The translations under genes were made by a program, and so were the position numbers. From assembly GCA_029310945.1 (NCBI GenBank), contig JARJFC010000004.1:95415-159414 (forward strand): a stretch of 64,000 nucleotides of DNA, written 5' to 3'. The stretch comes from Leptospira sp. 96542 (GTDB lineage: Bacteria > Spirochaetota > Leptospiria > Leptospirales > Leptospiraceae). The number at the start of each line of letters is the position of its first letter. The stretch's first letter is position 1. Of the stretch, positions 8,701 to 16,976 are shown piece by piece. The notes beneath the pieces were generated by a model. It did no database searches and was not told where the DNA came from. It saw only the letters and a list, made by a program, of their open reading frames with translations.

Positions 8701-9321
8701 TCAATCGGGAAACCGAATCTTTGGTAAACTCAAGTTATAACGAACCGCTACAATTCGTATCAAAACAACAACGATTGCCGAGATAAATAAATTAATATCT
8801 TTATCTAACAGTAGTTTATCGAGAAAAATATAAAGAATAGATCCAGCCAAACATGCAGTCGCATAAATTTCCTTTCTAAAAATGAACGGGACTTGGTTCA
8901 TCAAAGTATCACGTATCACTCCGCCAAAGATCGCTGAGATCATACCAAGTATCGCAGATGCAAATAAATTTACCCCATGATCCAAAGCTATTCTTGTTCC
9001 AAGTACAGTATAAATCCCAATGCCAAGTGTGTCGAAAAGGAAGAGCTCTGCCCGCATCTTAGCTAAAAATTTAGGGAAGAGTAAAATGGACAAAAATCCT
9101 AAAAAAATTGCCCAAAGAATATTCTCATCCCGAACCCAGGAAACAGGGTAATTACCAAGTGTCATATCGCGTAAAGTCCCCCCACCAATGGCCGTAATAA
9201 AGCCTGTAAAAAATACGCTGAATACATCGTGGTGGTGGTCTTTATGTTCCGTTGCAGCCAATGCACCCGATATAGCAAAAACCATTATACCCGCAAGCCC
9301 AATGTAGTAAGAAATATCCAT
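8701..9321 (-). CDS. TRIC-family (UPF0126/YadS-like) membrane cation channel
   Basis: A 206-residue inner-membrane protein with about seven hydrophobic helices. Two glycine-rich repeats are diagnostic of prokaryotic TRIC/UPF0126 proteins: AIGGGTLRDMTLG (about residue 45) and IFGGVIRDTLMNQVP (about 130). Each sits in a pseudo-repeat of three helices, with a final seventh helix. Family members form trimeric monovalent-cation channels; some bacterial homologues are linked to amino acid export. Length is normal. It is divergent from the beta-helix lipoprotein, with a perfect inverted repeat in the shared 84-base gap, and is followed by a terminator, so it is probably monocistronic. Confidence 0.85.
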   Translation of the reverse strand: MDISYYIGLAGIMVFAISGALAATEHKDHHHDVFSVFFTGFITAIGGGTLRDMTLGNYPVSWVRDENILWAIFLGFLSILLFPKFLAKMRAELFLFDTLGIGIYTVLGTRIALDHGVNLFASAILGMISAIFGGVIRDTLMNQVPFIFRKEIYATACLAGSILYIFLDKLLLDKDINLFISAIVVVLIRIVAVRYNLSLPKIRFPD

Positions 9322-9329
9322 TTAAAATA

Positions 9330-9373
9330 AAATTTGTCATAAGATATTCTTTTTGAAATAAAATGACAAATTT
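9330..9373. repeat. Perfect 11-bp inverted repeat in a divergent promoter region
   Basis: AAATTTGTCAT at 9330-9340 is exactly mirrored by ATGACAAATTT at 9363-9373, leaving a 22-base spacer and about 33 bases centre to centre, close to three helical turns. It fills most of the gap between the divergent TRIC gene (start 9321) and beta-helix lipoprotein gene (start 9406). There is no T-run, so it looks like an operator rather than a terminator. Confidence 0.65.
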
Positions 9374-9405
9374 CCCTCACTTAGATGTTATGCTAAATAG
9401 ACGGA

Positions 9406-12400
9406 ATGAAAATTCAACAAACTCTCATTCGAATCTTAACACTAAGTCTAATTCTTTTTTTGTACGCTTGTATACCGAGTTTACAAAAATCTGTATTGGA
9501 TAGTTTGAGCCTATTACTTGGACTGCGATCCTTCTCAAGTTCCGACTATAAAATTTATGTCACAACCAACGGATTGGTGGGTTCTGGTTTGAAACTCAGT
9601 TTAAATTCTGGGGAAGAAGAATTGAGTGTCATATCCAATGGAGAATCTTCATTTACAAAGGGATTCAGAGCTGGGAGTAATTTTGAAATTTCGATCAAAG
9701 AGCAGCCCTCATCTCCCAACCAAGTTTGTAATGTGAGTGGTGGCTTAGGAGTTGTCGGATTTGGTGACATTAAATCCATTTTAGTCAACTGTGATTCAGC
9801 TACCTACGCCCTCTCTGGAACCATCACTGGTTTAGATGGAATCACAGGTTTAACTCTGCAAAATACTCAGGATGGTAACACATTGAATATTGCAGTGTCT
9901 TCTGGTACTTTTTCTTTCACTCAAACATACCCAGAAGGTACCAATTATAATGTTGTAGTCCAGTCACAACCAAACCATCCCCTGCAAGATTGTACTATTG
10001 CAAACGGAGGAGGTGCTTTTGGTTCCACGGATGTAACAGACATAAATATCACCTGCTCCACATTAGGTTACCCAATTGAGATAATAACTTATGGCATAGC
10101 ATCAGGAACTTTAACCATCCGTAATAATAACTCTGAAATTTTACCCATCTCTACCAATGGTACACAACGATTTACAACAAATGTTTTAACGAATGGTACG
10201 TATAACCTAAACATTGTTTCAGCACCAACTGGACATACATGTACACTATCTTCATCATCAGGAACCGTAACCGCCACGGTAACAATTGTTGCAAATTGTT
10301 TCAGTGTACTCAGTGTAAATCCAATCATAGGTGGTGTGCTTAAAACCACTGAACCTATCAGAATTCAATTTTCGAGTGCTGTTAATGTTGGAAGTTGTTT
10401 AGCATCTACTGGTGACTTAACAACTGTTTCCACTGCTCCACCTGATTACAGTTTGGCCACAACAACAATTACGAACGACACAATCCTTATCAGTCCTCCA
10501 GCCCTTGATTCTTGGGTTACTGGTTTTCGTAAGTTAATATTGGATTGCACAAGCAATGATGGAATGAATTTGGCTAGTGGAACGATGACTTTGCCATTCA
10601 CTGTTCCCTCGATTTTTGCCTATGTTTCACAAACAGGGAATGATGCAAACGATGGCCTTACAGTTCTCACACCCAAACGTTCAATCCAAGCAGGCATTGA
10701 TGCTCTTAGCCCTTGCGTTGGCTTAGATTGTGCCGTACTTGTGACCACTGGTGCTTTTGACCCAGCCTCGAGTGGACCCTCCATTATTATACGAAACGGG
10801 ATTTCTGTTTTCGGAAGTTACTCGGCAGATTTTAATACTTGGTCACCAAACTCTCACACTTCCAATCTATTTATGGACACTCCAGATGCGAGCTGCTTCA
10901 GTGCAACTCTCACCGCACCATGCGCATCCGTATCAGTCGGTTCAACGGTAACATCTAACACAACCATTGCGGGCTTTACCATTGACTCTGGTGATAACCC
11001 TGCCATTCCTTATACAACAGGTGTTTTTATTGATGGAGCGAGTTTGGTACAACTAGTGAACAATATCATCAAAGGTGGGACAGGTGTGGATGGATCTGCC
11101 GGTGTATATTCAATTAACTCAAACATAACACTTTATAAAAATACCATCAGTGGGGGAAAATGCACCAATGCTGACTGTAATACTTCAGGAGTTTTATTAT
11201 CGGGTACTTCCGTTGTGGCTCCGAGTATTTTGGAAAACGCAATGATAGGTGGGAGCTCTTCTGCTGGCACCTCACACTCAAGGGGTTTTCATTTCTCAGG
11301 AACCGGAACCTTAAACGCAAATAATTTTAAAGGGAATATCATTGCTGGCGGAGAAGCAACCGCAGAAAGTTTCGGGATAGACATACTGCCTGCCACGACA
11401 GCAACGGGAAGTTTAGAATCCAATATAATTTCTGGTGGCAAAGCAGTAATGACTGCTGGGATACGCATCCAACCTACAGTGGCAATGAACATTGGTTCAT
11501 CAACAAACGGGAACATCATTAACGCAGGTGAGGCTGTCAGTAGCTCTTATGGGATAGTTTCAACCGCTGGTCTTCTTATCACACGCAATATAATCAAAAT
11601 GGGAACAAACAATAACGCTTCAGGTTCGACAGAGTCTGCAGGCGTTAAAATTGCAAGTGCAGGCCAGGCCATCACAATCGTCGGTAATAGCATTTATGGT
11701 GGGGACACCGCAAGCACGGTATCTTTTTCTACATTGACAGGCTTAGATCTTGCATCTCCGATTGCTGCGTCGAACATTTCATTTAATTCCATTCGTTTAG
11801 GGAGTGCGACTGGGTTTACTGGAACTTCCAGTGTCACAAAAGGCATAAACGTATCGTTTGGAGCCGCTTTTACAATTTCTAATAATTGGATCCAAGGCGG
11901 AACCAGTTCCGCTTGGGCAAGAGGTGTAGAAATCAATAATATATTCAGCAATTTACGTTTCACTCACAACACAATTAGCAGTGGGAGCGGTGGAACTGCG
12001 AACCAAACACATGTTCTATCAATTAACAATACTTCTACCAATATAAACATTCAAAACAATGTATTTTTATTAAATGATGACACTGGATCCAACACTTGTA
12101 TCTCAAATTCTGGCGGTGGTATCCAATCGAATATTCGATTCAATAACTTCTTCCATTGTACGAACATGATACGAAATGGTGTAGTCTATTTGGATACATT
12201 ATGCCCAGGTGGTGTGCCTGGTAATTTAACTTGTGCTTCACTACTAGGAGTAGCAGCTAACTTTGGTTCGAACATCAACTTAGATCCAAACTTTATCTCA
12301 AATTTCGGATTACCACCAGCAACCGAACCAAATTACACACCAACGACTGCTTCCCCATGCCTCATGACAAACCATGCCAATGTAATCGAGCCAAATAGTT

Positions 12401-12483
12401 ATAATGGTGTGGGCACAAGGCCAGGAACCAATGCAGGTGTGAGCATGGGGGCTCTGGAATACGACGGGGTTTGTGCGCCTTAA
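9406..12483 (+). CDS. Large surface-type lipoprotein: three Cys-ending repeats, Ig-like segment, DUF1565 beta-helix
   Basis: A 1025-residue lipoprotein (signal ending LYAC, about residue 22). Residues about 47-129, 131-217 and 218-299 are three diverged copies of a beta-rich module, each closing on an N-x-C or similar motif (ILVNC, INITC, TIVANC) with an earlier Cys. A segment at about 300-400 (LSVNPIIGG, IRIQFSSAVNVGSC) resembles bacterial Ig-like domain Big_5. From about 400 the motif YVSQTGNDANDG with PKRSIQAGID marks a DUF1565 domain. It continues as a right-handed parallel beta-helix with many short turns of the type NNIIKGG, KNTISGG and ESNIISGG. Such proteins are common surface lipoproteins in Leptospira; adhesion or glycan binding is inferred, not shown. 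The gene abuts a convergent gene with no terminator between. Confidence 0.8.
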   Translation: MKIQQTLIRILTLSLILFLYACIPSLQKSVLDSLSLLLGLRSFSSSDYKIYVTTNGLVGSGLKLSLNSGEEELSVISNGESSFTKGFRAGSNFEISIKEQPSSPNQVCNVSGGLGVVGFGDIKSILVNCDSATYALSGTITGLDGITGLTLQNTQDGNTLNIAVSSGTFSFTQTYPEGTNYNVVVQSQPNHPLQDCTIANGGGAFGSTDVTDINITCSTLGYPIEIITYGIASGTLTIRNNNSEILPISTNGTQRFTTNVLTNGTYNLNIVSAPTGHTCTLSSSSGTVTATVTIVANCFSVLSVNPIIGGVLKTTEPIRIQFSSAVNVGSCLASTGDLTTVSTAPPDYSLATTTITNDTILISPPALDSWVTGFRKLILDCTSNDGMNLASGTMTLPFTVPSIFAYVSQTGNDANDGLTVLTPKRSIQAGIDALSPCVGLDCAVLVTTGAFDPASSGPSIIIRNGISVFGSYSADFNTWSPNSHTSNLFMDTPDASCFSATLTAPCASVSVGSTVTSNTTIAGFTIDSGDNPAIPYTTGVFIDGASLVQLVNNIIKGGTGVDGSAGVYSINSNITLYKNTISGGKCTNADCNTSGVLLSGTSVVAPSILENAMIGGSSSAGTSHSRGFHFSGTGTLNANNFKGNIIAGGEATAESFGIDILPATTATGSLESNIISGGKAVMTAGIRIQPTVAMNIGSSTNGNIINAGEAVSSSYGIVSTAGLLITRNIIKMGTNNNASGSTESAGVKIASAGQAITIVGNSIYGGDTASTVSFSTLTGLDLASPIAASNISFNSIRLGSATGFTGTSSVTKGINVSFGAAFTISNNWIQGGTSSAWARGVEINNIFSNLRFTHNTISSGSGGTANQTHVLSINNTSTNINIQNNVFLLNDDTGSNTCISNSGGGIQSNIRFNNFFHCTNMIRNGVVYLDTLCPGGVPGNLTCASLLGVAANFGSNINLDPNFISNFGLPPATEPNYTPTTASPCLMTNHANVIEPNSYNGVGTRPGTNAGVSMGALEYDGVCAP

Positions 12484-12485
12484 AT

Positions 12486-13529
12486 TTATTTTAGATCTAA
12501 AACTCCAAGCCGCGTATTGTATAAACTACCAATGTACAACTTACCGTTCTTCTCTATTGCTGATGTAATTTCCTTTAAATGTTTACCTTTTGGATCTTGG
12601 TAAGTGTTGATAATATTACCTTTCCCATCTAACTTCATTACATACCCATAAGGTTCGGGTTTTGGCCATAAAAACTTAGGCAACATCGAGGTGAGTTTTT
12701 TCAAAAATGGAGATGGATGCATCCCATCCATCCGGTCATTTCGTACGGTAAACAAAGCAACCCAAAAATCTCCGTTTTCATTTCGCGTAAGATTATCGGG
12801 GAACCCAGGTAAATTGTCTATAAAAACTTCACGTTGTCCTTTTTTAGATCCTTTTAACCAAAACTTAGTGATTCGATACCTATATGTTTCGTTGATCAAA
12901 ATAAAATCTTCCGTTTTTGAAAGAGCAATGCCATTGGCAAAATACAAACCATCCAAGAGTAGCTCAGTTTTTTTCAGTTTTGGATCATAAACAAACAATC
13001 GGCCATAAGGTCTCGATTCCAAAAGATCATAAAGATATTCCTTCTGTTCGTAGATACTTGCATCCGAAAAATATATTTTTCCATCTTTTGCAATGTCTAT
13101 ATCGTCTGTGAACTTCAAAGGTTTGGATTCAAAATGATTCACTAATAAAGAAAGATTTCCCTTTGTATCAAGAGACAAAAGCCCTTTATAAGCATCAGCG
13201 ATGATGAGGTTACCACTACTATCTAATTGAACCCCCAGTGGTCTCCCGCCTGTGTTTGTTAGAATAGTAATGTCTTCGTTTGGCGAGATTTTTAAGATAT
13301 TACCGTCTTTATCTCCACCATAGATATTGCCCAATATGTCTACATCTAAGGATTCCAACCCAAAAACTTTACCAACAACCAATAATTTTGCATCTCGCAA
13401 TTTTGTATTGGGTTCAAAATGTCCGATGAGTGCTGGCTTTGGAGGTGGTTCATAAGCAACAGGATCAAAACTTTTACAAGTTATTAAAAATAAAATAAAA
13501 ACCAATGAAAGATATTTAAACCACATCAT
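12486..13529 (-). CDS. SMP-30/strictosidine-synthase-like beta-propeller lipoprotein
   Basis: A beta-propeller protein of the SMP-30/gluconolactonase/strictosidine synthase (APMAP-like) superfamily. Visible features are repeated blades (GNIYGGDKDGNILKI, GNLIIADAYKGLL, GKIYFSDAS), ANGIALSKTEDFILINET, and the strictosidine-synthase block PDNLTRNENGDFWVAL with a long loop ending in KLDGKGNI. A frame extends to 13577, but the ATG at 13529 is preferred: it has GGAG seven bases upstream and gives an immediate lipoprotein signal (hydrophobic stretch, LITC). It then overlaps the acyltransferase stop by 14 bases. It is the last gene of a ten-gene minus-strand run. Family enzymes hydrolyse lactones or organophosphates; the substrate is unknown. 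Confidence 0.8.
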   Translation of the reverse strand: MMWFKYLSLVFILFLITCKSFDPVAYEPPPKPALIGHFEPNTKLRDAKLLVVGKVFGLESLDVDILGNIYGGDKDGNILKISPNEDITILTNTGGRPLGVQLDSSGNLIIADAYKGLLSLDTKGNLSLLVNHFESKPLKFTDDIDIAKDGKIYFSDASIYEQKEYLYDLLESRPYGRLFVYDPKLKKTELLLDGLYFANGIALSKTEDFILINETYRYRITKFWLKGSKKGQREVFIDNLPGFPDNLTRNENGDFWVALFTVRNDRMDGMHPSPFLKKLTSMLPKFLWPKPEPYGYVMKLDGKGNIINTYQDPKGKHLKEITSAIEKNGKLYIGSLYNTRLGVLDLK

Positions 13530-14400
13530 TTTGTTTCTCCTGTTCCAAGATAGAATCTTTAAATTTCCAACGTTCATCTACCCAACGTTTCATATTCTTT
13601 GACATAGGTGCAAACTGTTCACTTTGTTCGAAAGGAACTGAATCAATAGGAATGTAGTGTAAATATACCTTCAATTTACGGATTTTTCCACTCATTAATT
13701 CTAAAAAACTAGAATTTTCTTTTGGATAAACAATTGTTAAATCAATAAAACCATCCAACTCTTTATGCAAAGCTGTTGTTACAACAGAAATCCCTCCACT
13801 GTGCGGACGCAGAAGATGTTTATAAGGATTTTTTTTAATGAGTTTTTGAATTCTCTCAGGAGTTCGCCTATGACCTTCCAAAAAATTCAATATCGAAAAC
13901 GGCTTTCCGATGTATTTTCTACAAACGGATCTGACATTTTCCAAATCTCTATTTGCAAGTTCTGGATTCTTTTTTAACTCCTCTTTCTTACTCCGTTTAA
14001 CAAAAGGAAAATCCAAAGCAGACCAAGCTTGCCCAAGTATCGGGACATATTTTAAAGAATCTTTAATAAAAAACCTGATAAAAGGAATTTTTCGATTTAA
14101 AATTGATTGGATGATATAAATATCGCTCCAAGATTGATGATTAGAGATTATCAAATAACTTCCATTATATCTTAGTTTATCTAAATCTGAGCTTATGATC
14201 TCAAATTTAACTCCGTATAAAAACTTAGAAATTCTGTAGTTATTTTCAATCCATATCTCCCCTATTTTAACCAAAAAACTATCGGCTTTTCTTCTAATAG
14301 AGTTTTTAAAAATAAGTTTTATAAAATAGATTGGATATACAACTGGTATGAGCCAAACTAAATTCAAAATAAATAATATATATGCAAGTATTAATCCCAT
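13516..14400 (-). CDS. PlsC-like 1-acylglycerol-3-phosphate acyltransferase family protein
   Basis: A 294-residue membrane-associated acyltransferase of the LPLAT superfamily, closest by motif layout to the YihG/LCLAT subgroup. An N-terminal hydrophobic helix (about 1-30) precedes block I SNHQSWSD (the NHxxxxD catalytic pair, about residue 85). IPFIRFFIKDSLKYVPILG is block II, FLEGHRRT (Glu-Gly block III) is near residue 175, and a late IPID-type segment corresponds to block IV. It would transfer an acyl chain to a lysophospholipid or similar acceptor at the inner membrane. It ends inside the 5' part of the SMP-30-like gene and starts 7 bases after the SpoIIE gene, so co-transcription is likely. 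Confidence 0.85.
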   Translation of the reverse strand: MGLILAYILFILNLVWLIPVVYPIYFIKLIFKNSIRRKADSFLVKIGEIWIENNYRISKFLYGVKFEIISSDLDKLRYNGSYLIISNHQSWSDIYIIQSILNRKIPFIRFFIKDSLKYVPILGQAWSALDFPFVKRSKKEELKKNPELANRDLENVRSVCRKYIGKPFSILNFLEGHRRTPERIQKLIKKNPYKHLLRPHSGGISVVTTALHKELDGFIDLTIVYPKENSSFLELMSGKIRKLKVYLHYIPIDSVPFEQSEQFAPMSKNMKRWVDERWKFKDSILEQEKQNDVV

Positions 14401-14407
14401 TTTTTCC

Positions 14408-15727
14408 TTAAATCATCCTTGTCCCTATTGCAAGTATAGTAACATCATCCATCATTGGTTGTTCTCCACGAAAATCATTAAAATCCTGCATCAATACTTC
14501 TAAAGAATCAGTTAATTTGATATTTTTTTCCATAATTTTCTCAAATGATAATAATAGACGTTTTTCACCTAAAAAGTCACCGTTATTATTTTCTTGTTCT
14601 AAATACCCATCAGAAATCATATACAACTGATCACCTAACTGGAACGGCATTGAGTGAGTAAAATAATCAACCTCATGTTCTAAACCAAGCATTACACCCG
14701 ACTCTGAAAGTGGTATTACCTTACCTTTTGATACCAAATAAGGTTCGTTATGCCCAGCGCACGAATATTTCAATTGTCCAATTCCAAGTTCTAAATCTAT
14801 AACCACAGCAGTGAATTGATTTGCCTTCGTTCCATATCGATCAATGAACACCTTATTCAAAGAAGATAATACTTCTGATGGTGTTATCATATCCATTTTT
14901 AAATGATCGTATTCAGCTTTGATTGCCATTGTTATCAGTGCAGCTTGCACTCCATGGCCAATTGCATCTGCCAAAAATAATCTGATCTTATTTTTCTCTA
15001 ACCTAACGACGTCAAATACGTCTCCACCAACTTCAGCCATTGGTTCAAACTTAGAACAAAAATCTAAATGAGCAATGGAACGTAAATGTAAAGGTAAAAT
15101 ATTTCTTTGGATTGTTTTGGCGGTTTCCAAATCTTCTTGGATGGTTCTAAGCGATTGAACAAGTTTTGCGGTTCTTTCTTTTACAATTTCTTCCAATGTT
15201 TCATTTTGTTTTTTTAATTCCTCCATGAGTCCAATGCGTATGATTTCATTTTTTTTTAATTCTTCTAAAACCTTAGCAAGTTCCTTATTGGTTTGAATCA
15301 AATTTTGGTTTTTTTCAATGAGAACTTGGTTTTCCCTTTGTTCTGAACTACGAATCCTAGCAGTCAAAATTTTTAATAATGTGAAGGTCATTCCAGGATT
15401 GGTTTGAATGAGGTGATTAAAATTCTCCCTTGTTAATTCGAAGAGTGTTGTGCTCTGAACTGCAGTGATATTCACCGTTCTTGGAAAAGAATCGATTAGG
15501 GCAATTTCACCAAAATACTCGCCCGAGTTCAATAACCCTAACTCTAAAATTTCCTCTTTTGATTCGTCCAAATACTTCCAAACTCGAACGGAACCTTCTT
15601 TTATATAATAAAACGAATTTCCAAGCGAATATTGTTCAATAATCAATTGATCTTTTTGAAATTCAACTTGGTGCATTTTCTGCAAAAGGAATTTCCAATC
15701 CTCCGAATTTTCGTTTACACTACTCAT
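14408..15727 (-). CDS. Cyclic-nucleotide-binding / coiled-coil / SpoIIE-type PP2C phosphatase
   Basis: A 439-residue cytoplasmic signalling protein. Residues about 10-130 form a cNMP-binding domain with the phosphate-binding cassette GEIALIDSFPRTVNITA, including the key Arg, so real cAMP or cGMP binding is plausible. A long coiled coil (about 140-200, NKELAKVLEELKKNEI) joins it to a SpoIIE/RsbU-type phosphatase at about 210-439: EVGGDVFDVV, LADAIGHGVQAAL, CAGHNEPYLV, SDGYLEQ and DDVTILAI. The metal-binding aspartates are intact. Family members dephosphorylate STAS-domain anti-sigma antagonists; a STAS protein is encoded at 47112-47471, though not in this operon. A nucleotide-gated phosphatase is inferred. 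Confidence 0.88.
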   Translation of the reverse strand: MSSVNENSEDWKFLLQKMHQVEFQKDQLIIEQYSLGNSFYYIKEGSVRVWKYLDESKEEILELGLLNSGEYFGEIALIDSFPRTVNITAVQSTTLFELTRENFNHLIQTNPGMTFTLLKILTARIRSSEQRENQVLIEKNQNLIQTNKELAKVLEELKKNEIIRIGLMEELKKQNETLEEIVKERTAKLVQSLRTIQEDLETAKTIQRNILPLHLRSIAHLDFCSKFEPMAEVGGDVFDVVRLEKNKIRLFLADAIGHGVQAALITMAIKAEYDHLKMDMITPSEVLSSLNKVFIDRYGTKANQFTAVVIDLELGIGQLKYSCAGHNEPYLVSKGKVIPLSESGVMLGLEHEVDYFTHSMPFQLGDQLYMISDGYLEQENNNGDFLGEKRLLLSFEKIMEKNIKLTDSLEVLMQDFNDFRGEQPMMDDVTILAIGTRMI

Positions 15728-15749
15728 AAATAAATTAGAAATTCAGAAT

Positions 15750-16112
15750 TTACTCATCTTCCCTATTGACAGTTTCTAATTGAAATGCAGGTTTACAAAT
15801 AGCCCAATACTTTGCATCTTCATGGAAAGGGTTTGAATATTTAACGCGCGTTCCACTCTTAATCAACAAAGATTCACCTTCCGAAATTACGATTACTTTT
15901 CCGTCCACTTCAACTTGTTTTTTGCCAGAAACCATAAGTGTCCATTCATCAAACATGGGGGTTTGGAATGGTTCTCCCCAACCAGGCGGCGCTTCCATAT
16001 AAGCAACAGAAATTTCATGGTTGCCTGTAGAAGGAATTCCAAAATGTTCTTGGATGGTTTTACCACCAGGCACTGGAATCGAAATTGGTTTTGTTTGGTG
16101 GATATAACCCAT
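15750..16112 (-). CDS. Small cupin-domain protein
   Basis: A 120-residue protein with a single cupin fold: the first half has GWGEPFQTPMFDEWTLMVSGKKQVEVDG and the second half EGESLLIKSGTRVKYSNP. The first cupin motif usually shows G-x5-H-x-H; here the metal His positions are not conserved (Phe-Gln and Met-Phe-Asp-Glu-Trp instead), so metal binding is doubtful. It lies 10 bases from the upstream SDR gene and 23 from the downstream SpoIIE gene, in the same direction. It could be a ligand-binding or isomerase-like accessory to the SDR enzyme; no substrate can be assigned. Confidence 0.7.
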   Translation of the reverse strand: MGYIHQTKPISIPVPGGKTIQEHFGIPSTGNHEISVAYMEAPPGWGEPFQTPMFDEWTLMVSGKKQVEVDGKVIVISEGESLLIKSGTRVKYSNPFHEDAKYWAICKPAFQLETVNREDE

Positions 16113-16121
16113 AAGTTTAAA

Positions 16122-16976
16122 TTAGACCTTCGCTAGCGAAAATGAGAATTTATCTTTTAAGATTCTTTCAGAAATTTGAATCAATTTATTTTTCGAATCC
16201 GTAGAATAGGAAACATCTGAACTTCTAGCTTCTTTCTTTTTAACAAAATATTTACCAGTGACCGATCCAACCGAATCGTCGGTTGTCAAAAAAATGGAAG
16301 TTTCTGCGCCTTTGTTTTCTGAAATTGCAATCAAATTTTGAGCAAGTTGTATAACGGTTTTTGCTATGCCTTGGTTATTGTGTCCAAATTTAGTTTTAAC
16401 AAACCCTGGGTGCAAACAGTTTACAGTTATGTTAGTATTCTTTAACTTTTCTGCAAAATCATAAGTAAAATATATATTCATGAGTTTTGATTTTTGGTAT
16501 TGTTTCCAACCAGAGTAATCTTTATCACCTTGTAAGTTTTCAAAATCCAAACTAACACCCATATGCGCTCTCGAGGCAACATTTACGATCCGAGCTCTAT
16601 CCGCATTCTTTAAACTTGGTAAAAGATTATTTGCCATGACCATATAATTTAAATGATTGAGAGCAAAGGTGGATTCCAAACCATCTTTAGTCAAAGTGTA
16701 ATCGGCAAAATATGCACCCGCATTATTCAAAAGGACATCAATCTTCGGAAATGTATTTTGTATTTTTTTTGAAACTTCAATGGTTTCATTCACCAAAGAA
16801 AGATCTGCAACGAAGGTATGAACCGTTGTTAGTTTTTCTAATTCAGACTTTAAAGATTCTAATTTTTTCGAATTTCTACCAAGTAATACCAGGTCATATC
16901 CTTTTTTGGCAATCTCGACACTTGTTACACGTCCGATTCCATCCGTTGCACCCGTGATCACTATTATTTTATTCAT
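16122..16976 (-). CDS. Short-chain dehydrogenase/reductase (retinol-dehydrogenase-like SDR)
   Basis: A 284-residue NAD(P)-dependent oxidoreductase of the classical SDR family. Visible motifs are the cofactor-binding TGATDGIG at the N-terminus, VLLNNAGAY (about residue 85), an active-site Ser region VNVASRAHMG, the catalytic YQKSK (Tyr and Lys, about 160-164) and LHPGFVKT. The pattern resembles RDH11-14/WWOX-like SDRs that act on lipophilic carbonyls. Its ATG overlaps the histidine kinase stop by four bases (ATGA), implying translational coupling. The substrate is unknown. Confidence 0.88.
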   Translation of the reverse strand: MNKIIVITGATDGIGRVTSVEIAKKGYDLVLLGRNSKKLESLKSELEKLTTVHTFVADLSLVNETIEVSKKIQNTFPKIDVLLNNAGAYFADYTLTKDGLESTFALNHLNYMVMANNLLPSLKNADRARIVNVASRAHMGVSLDFENLQGDKDYSGWKQYQKSKLMNIYFTYDFAEKLKNTNITVNCLHPGFVKTKFGHNNQGIAKTVIQLAQNLIAISENKGAETSIFLTTDDSVGSVTGKYFVKKKEARSSDVSYSTDSKNKLIQISERILKDKFSFSLAKV

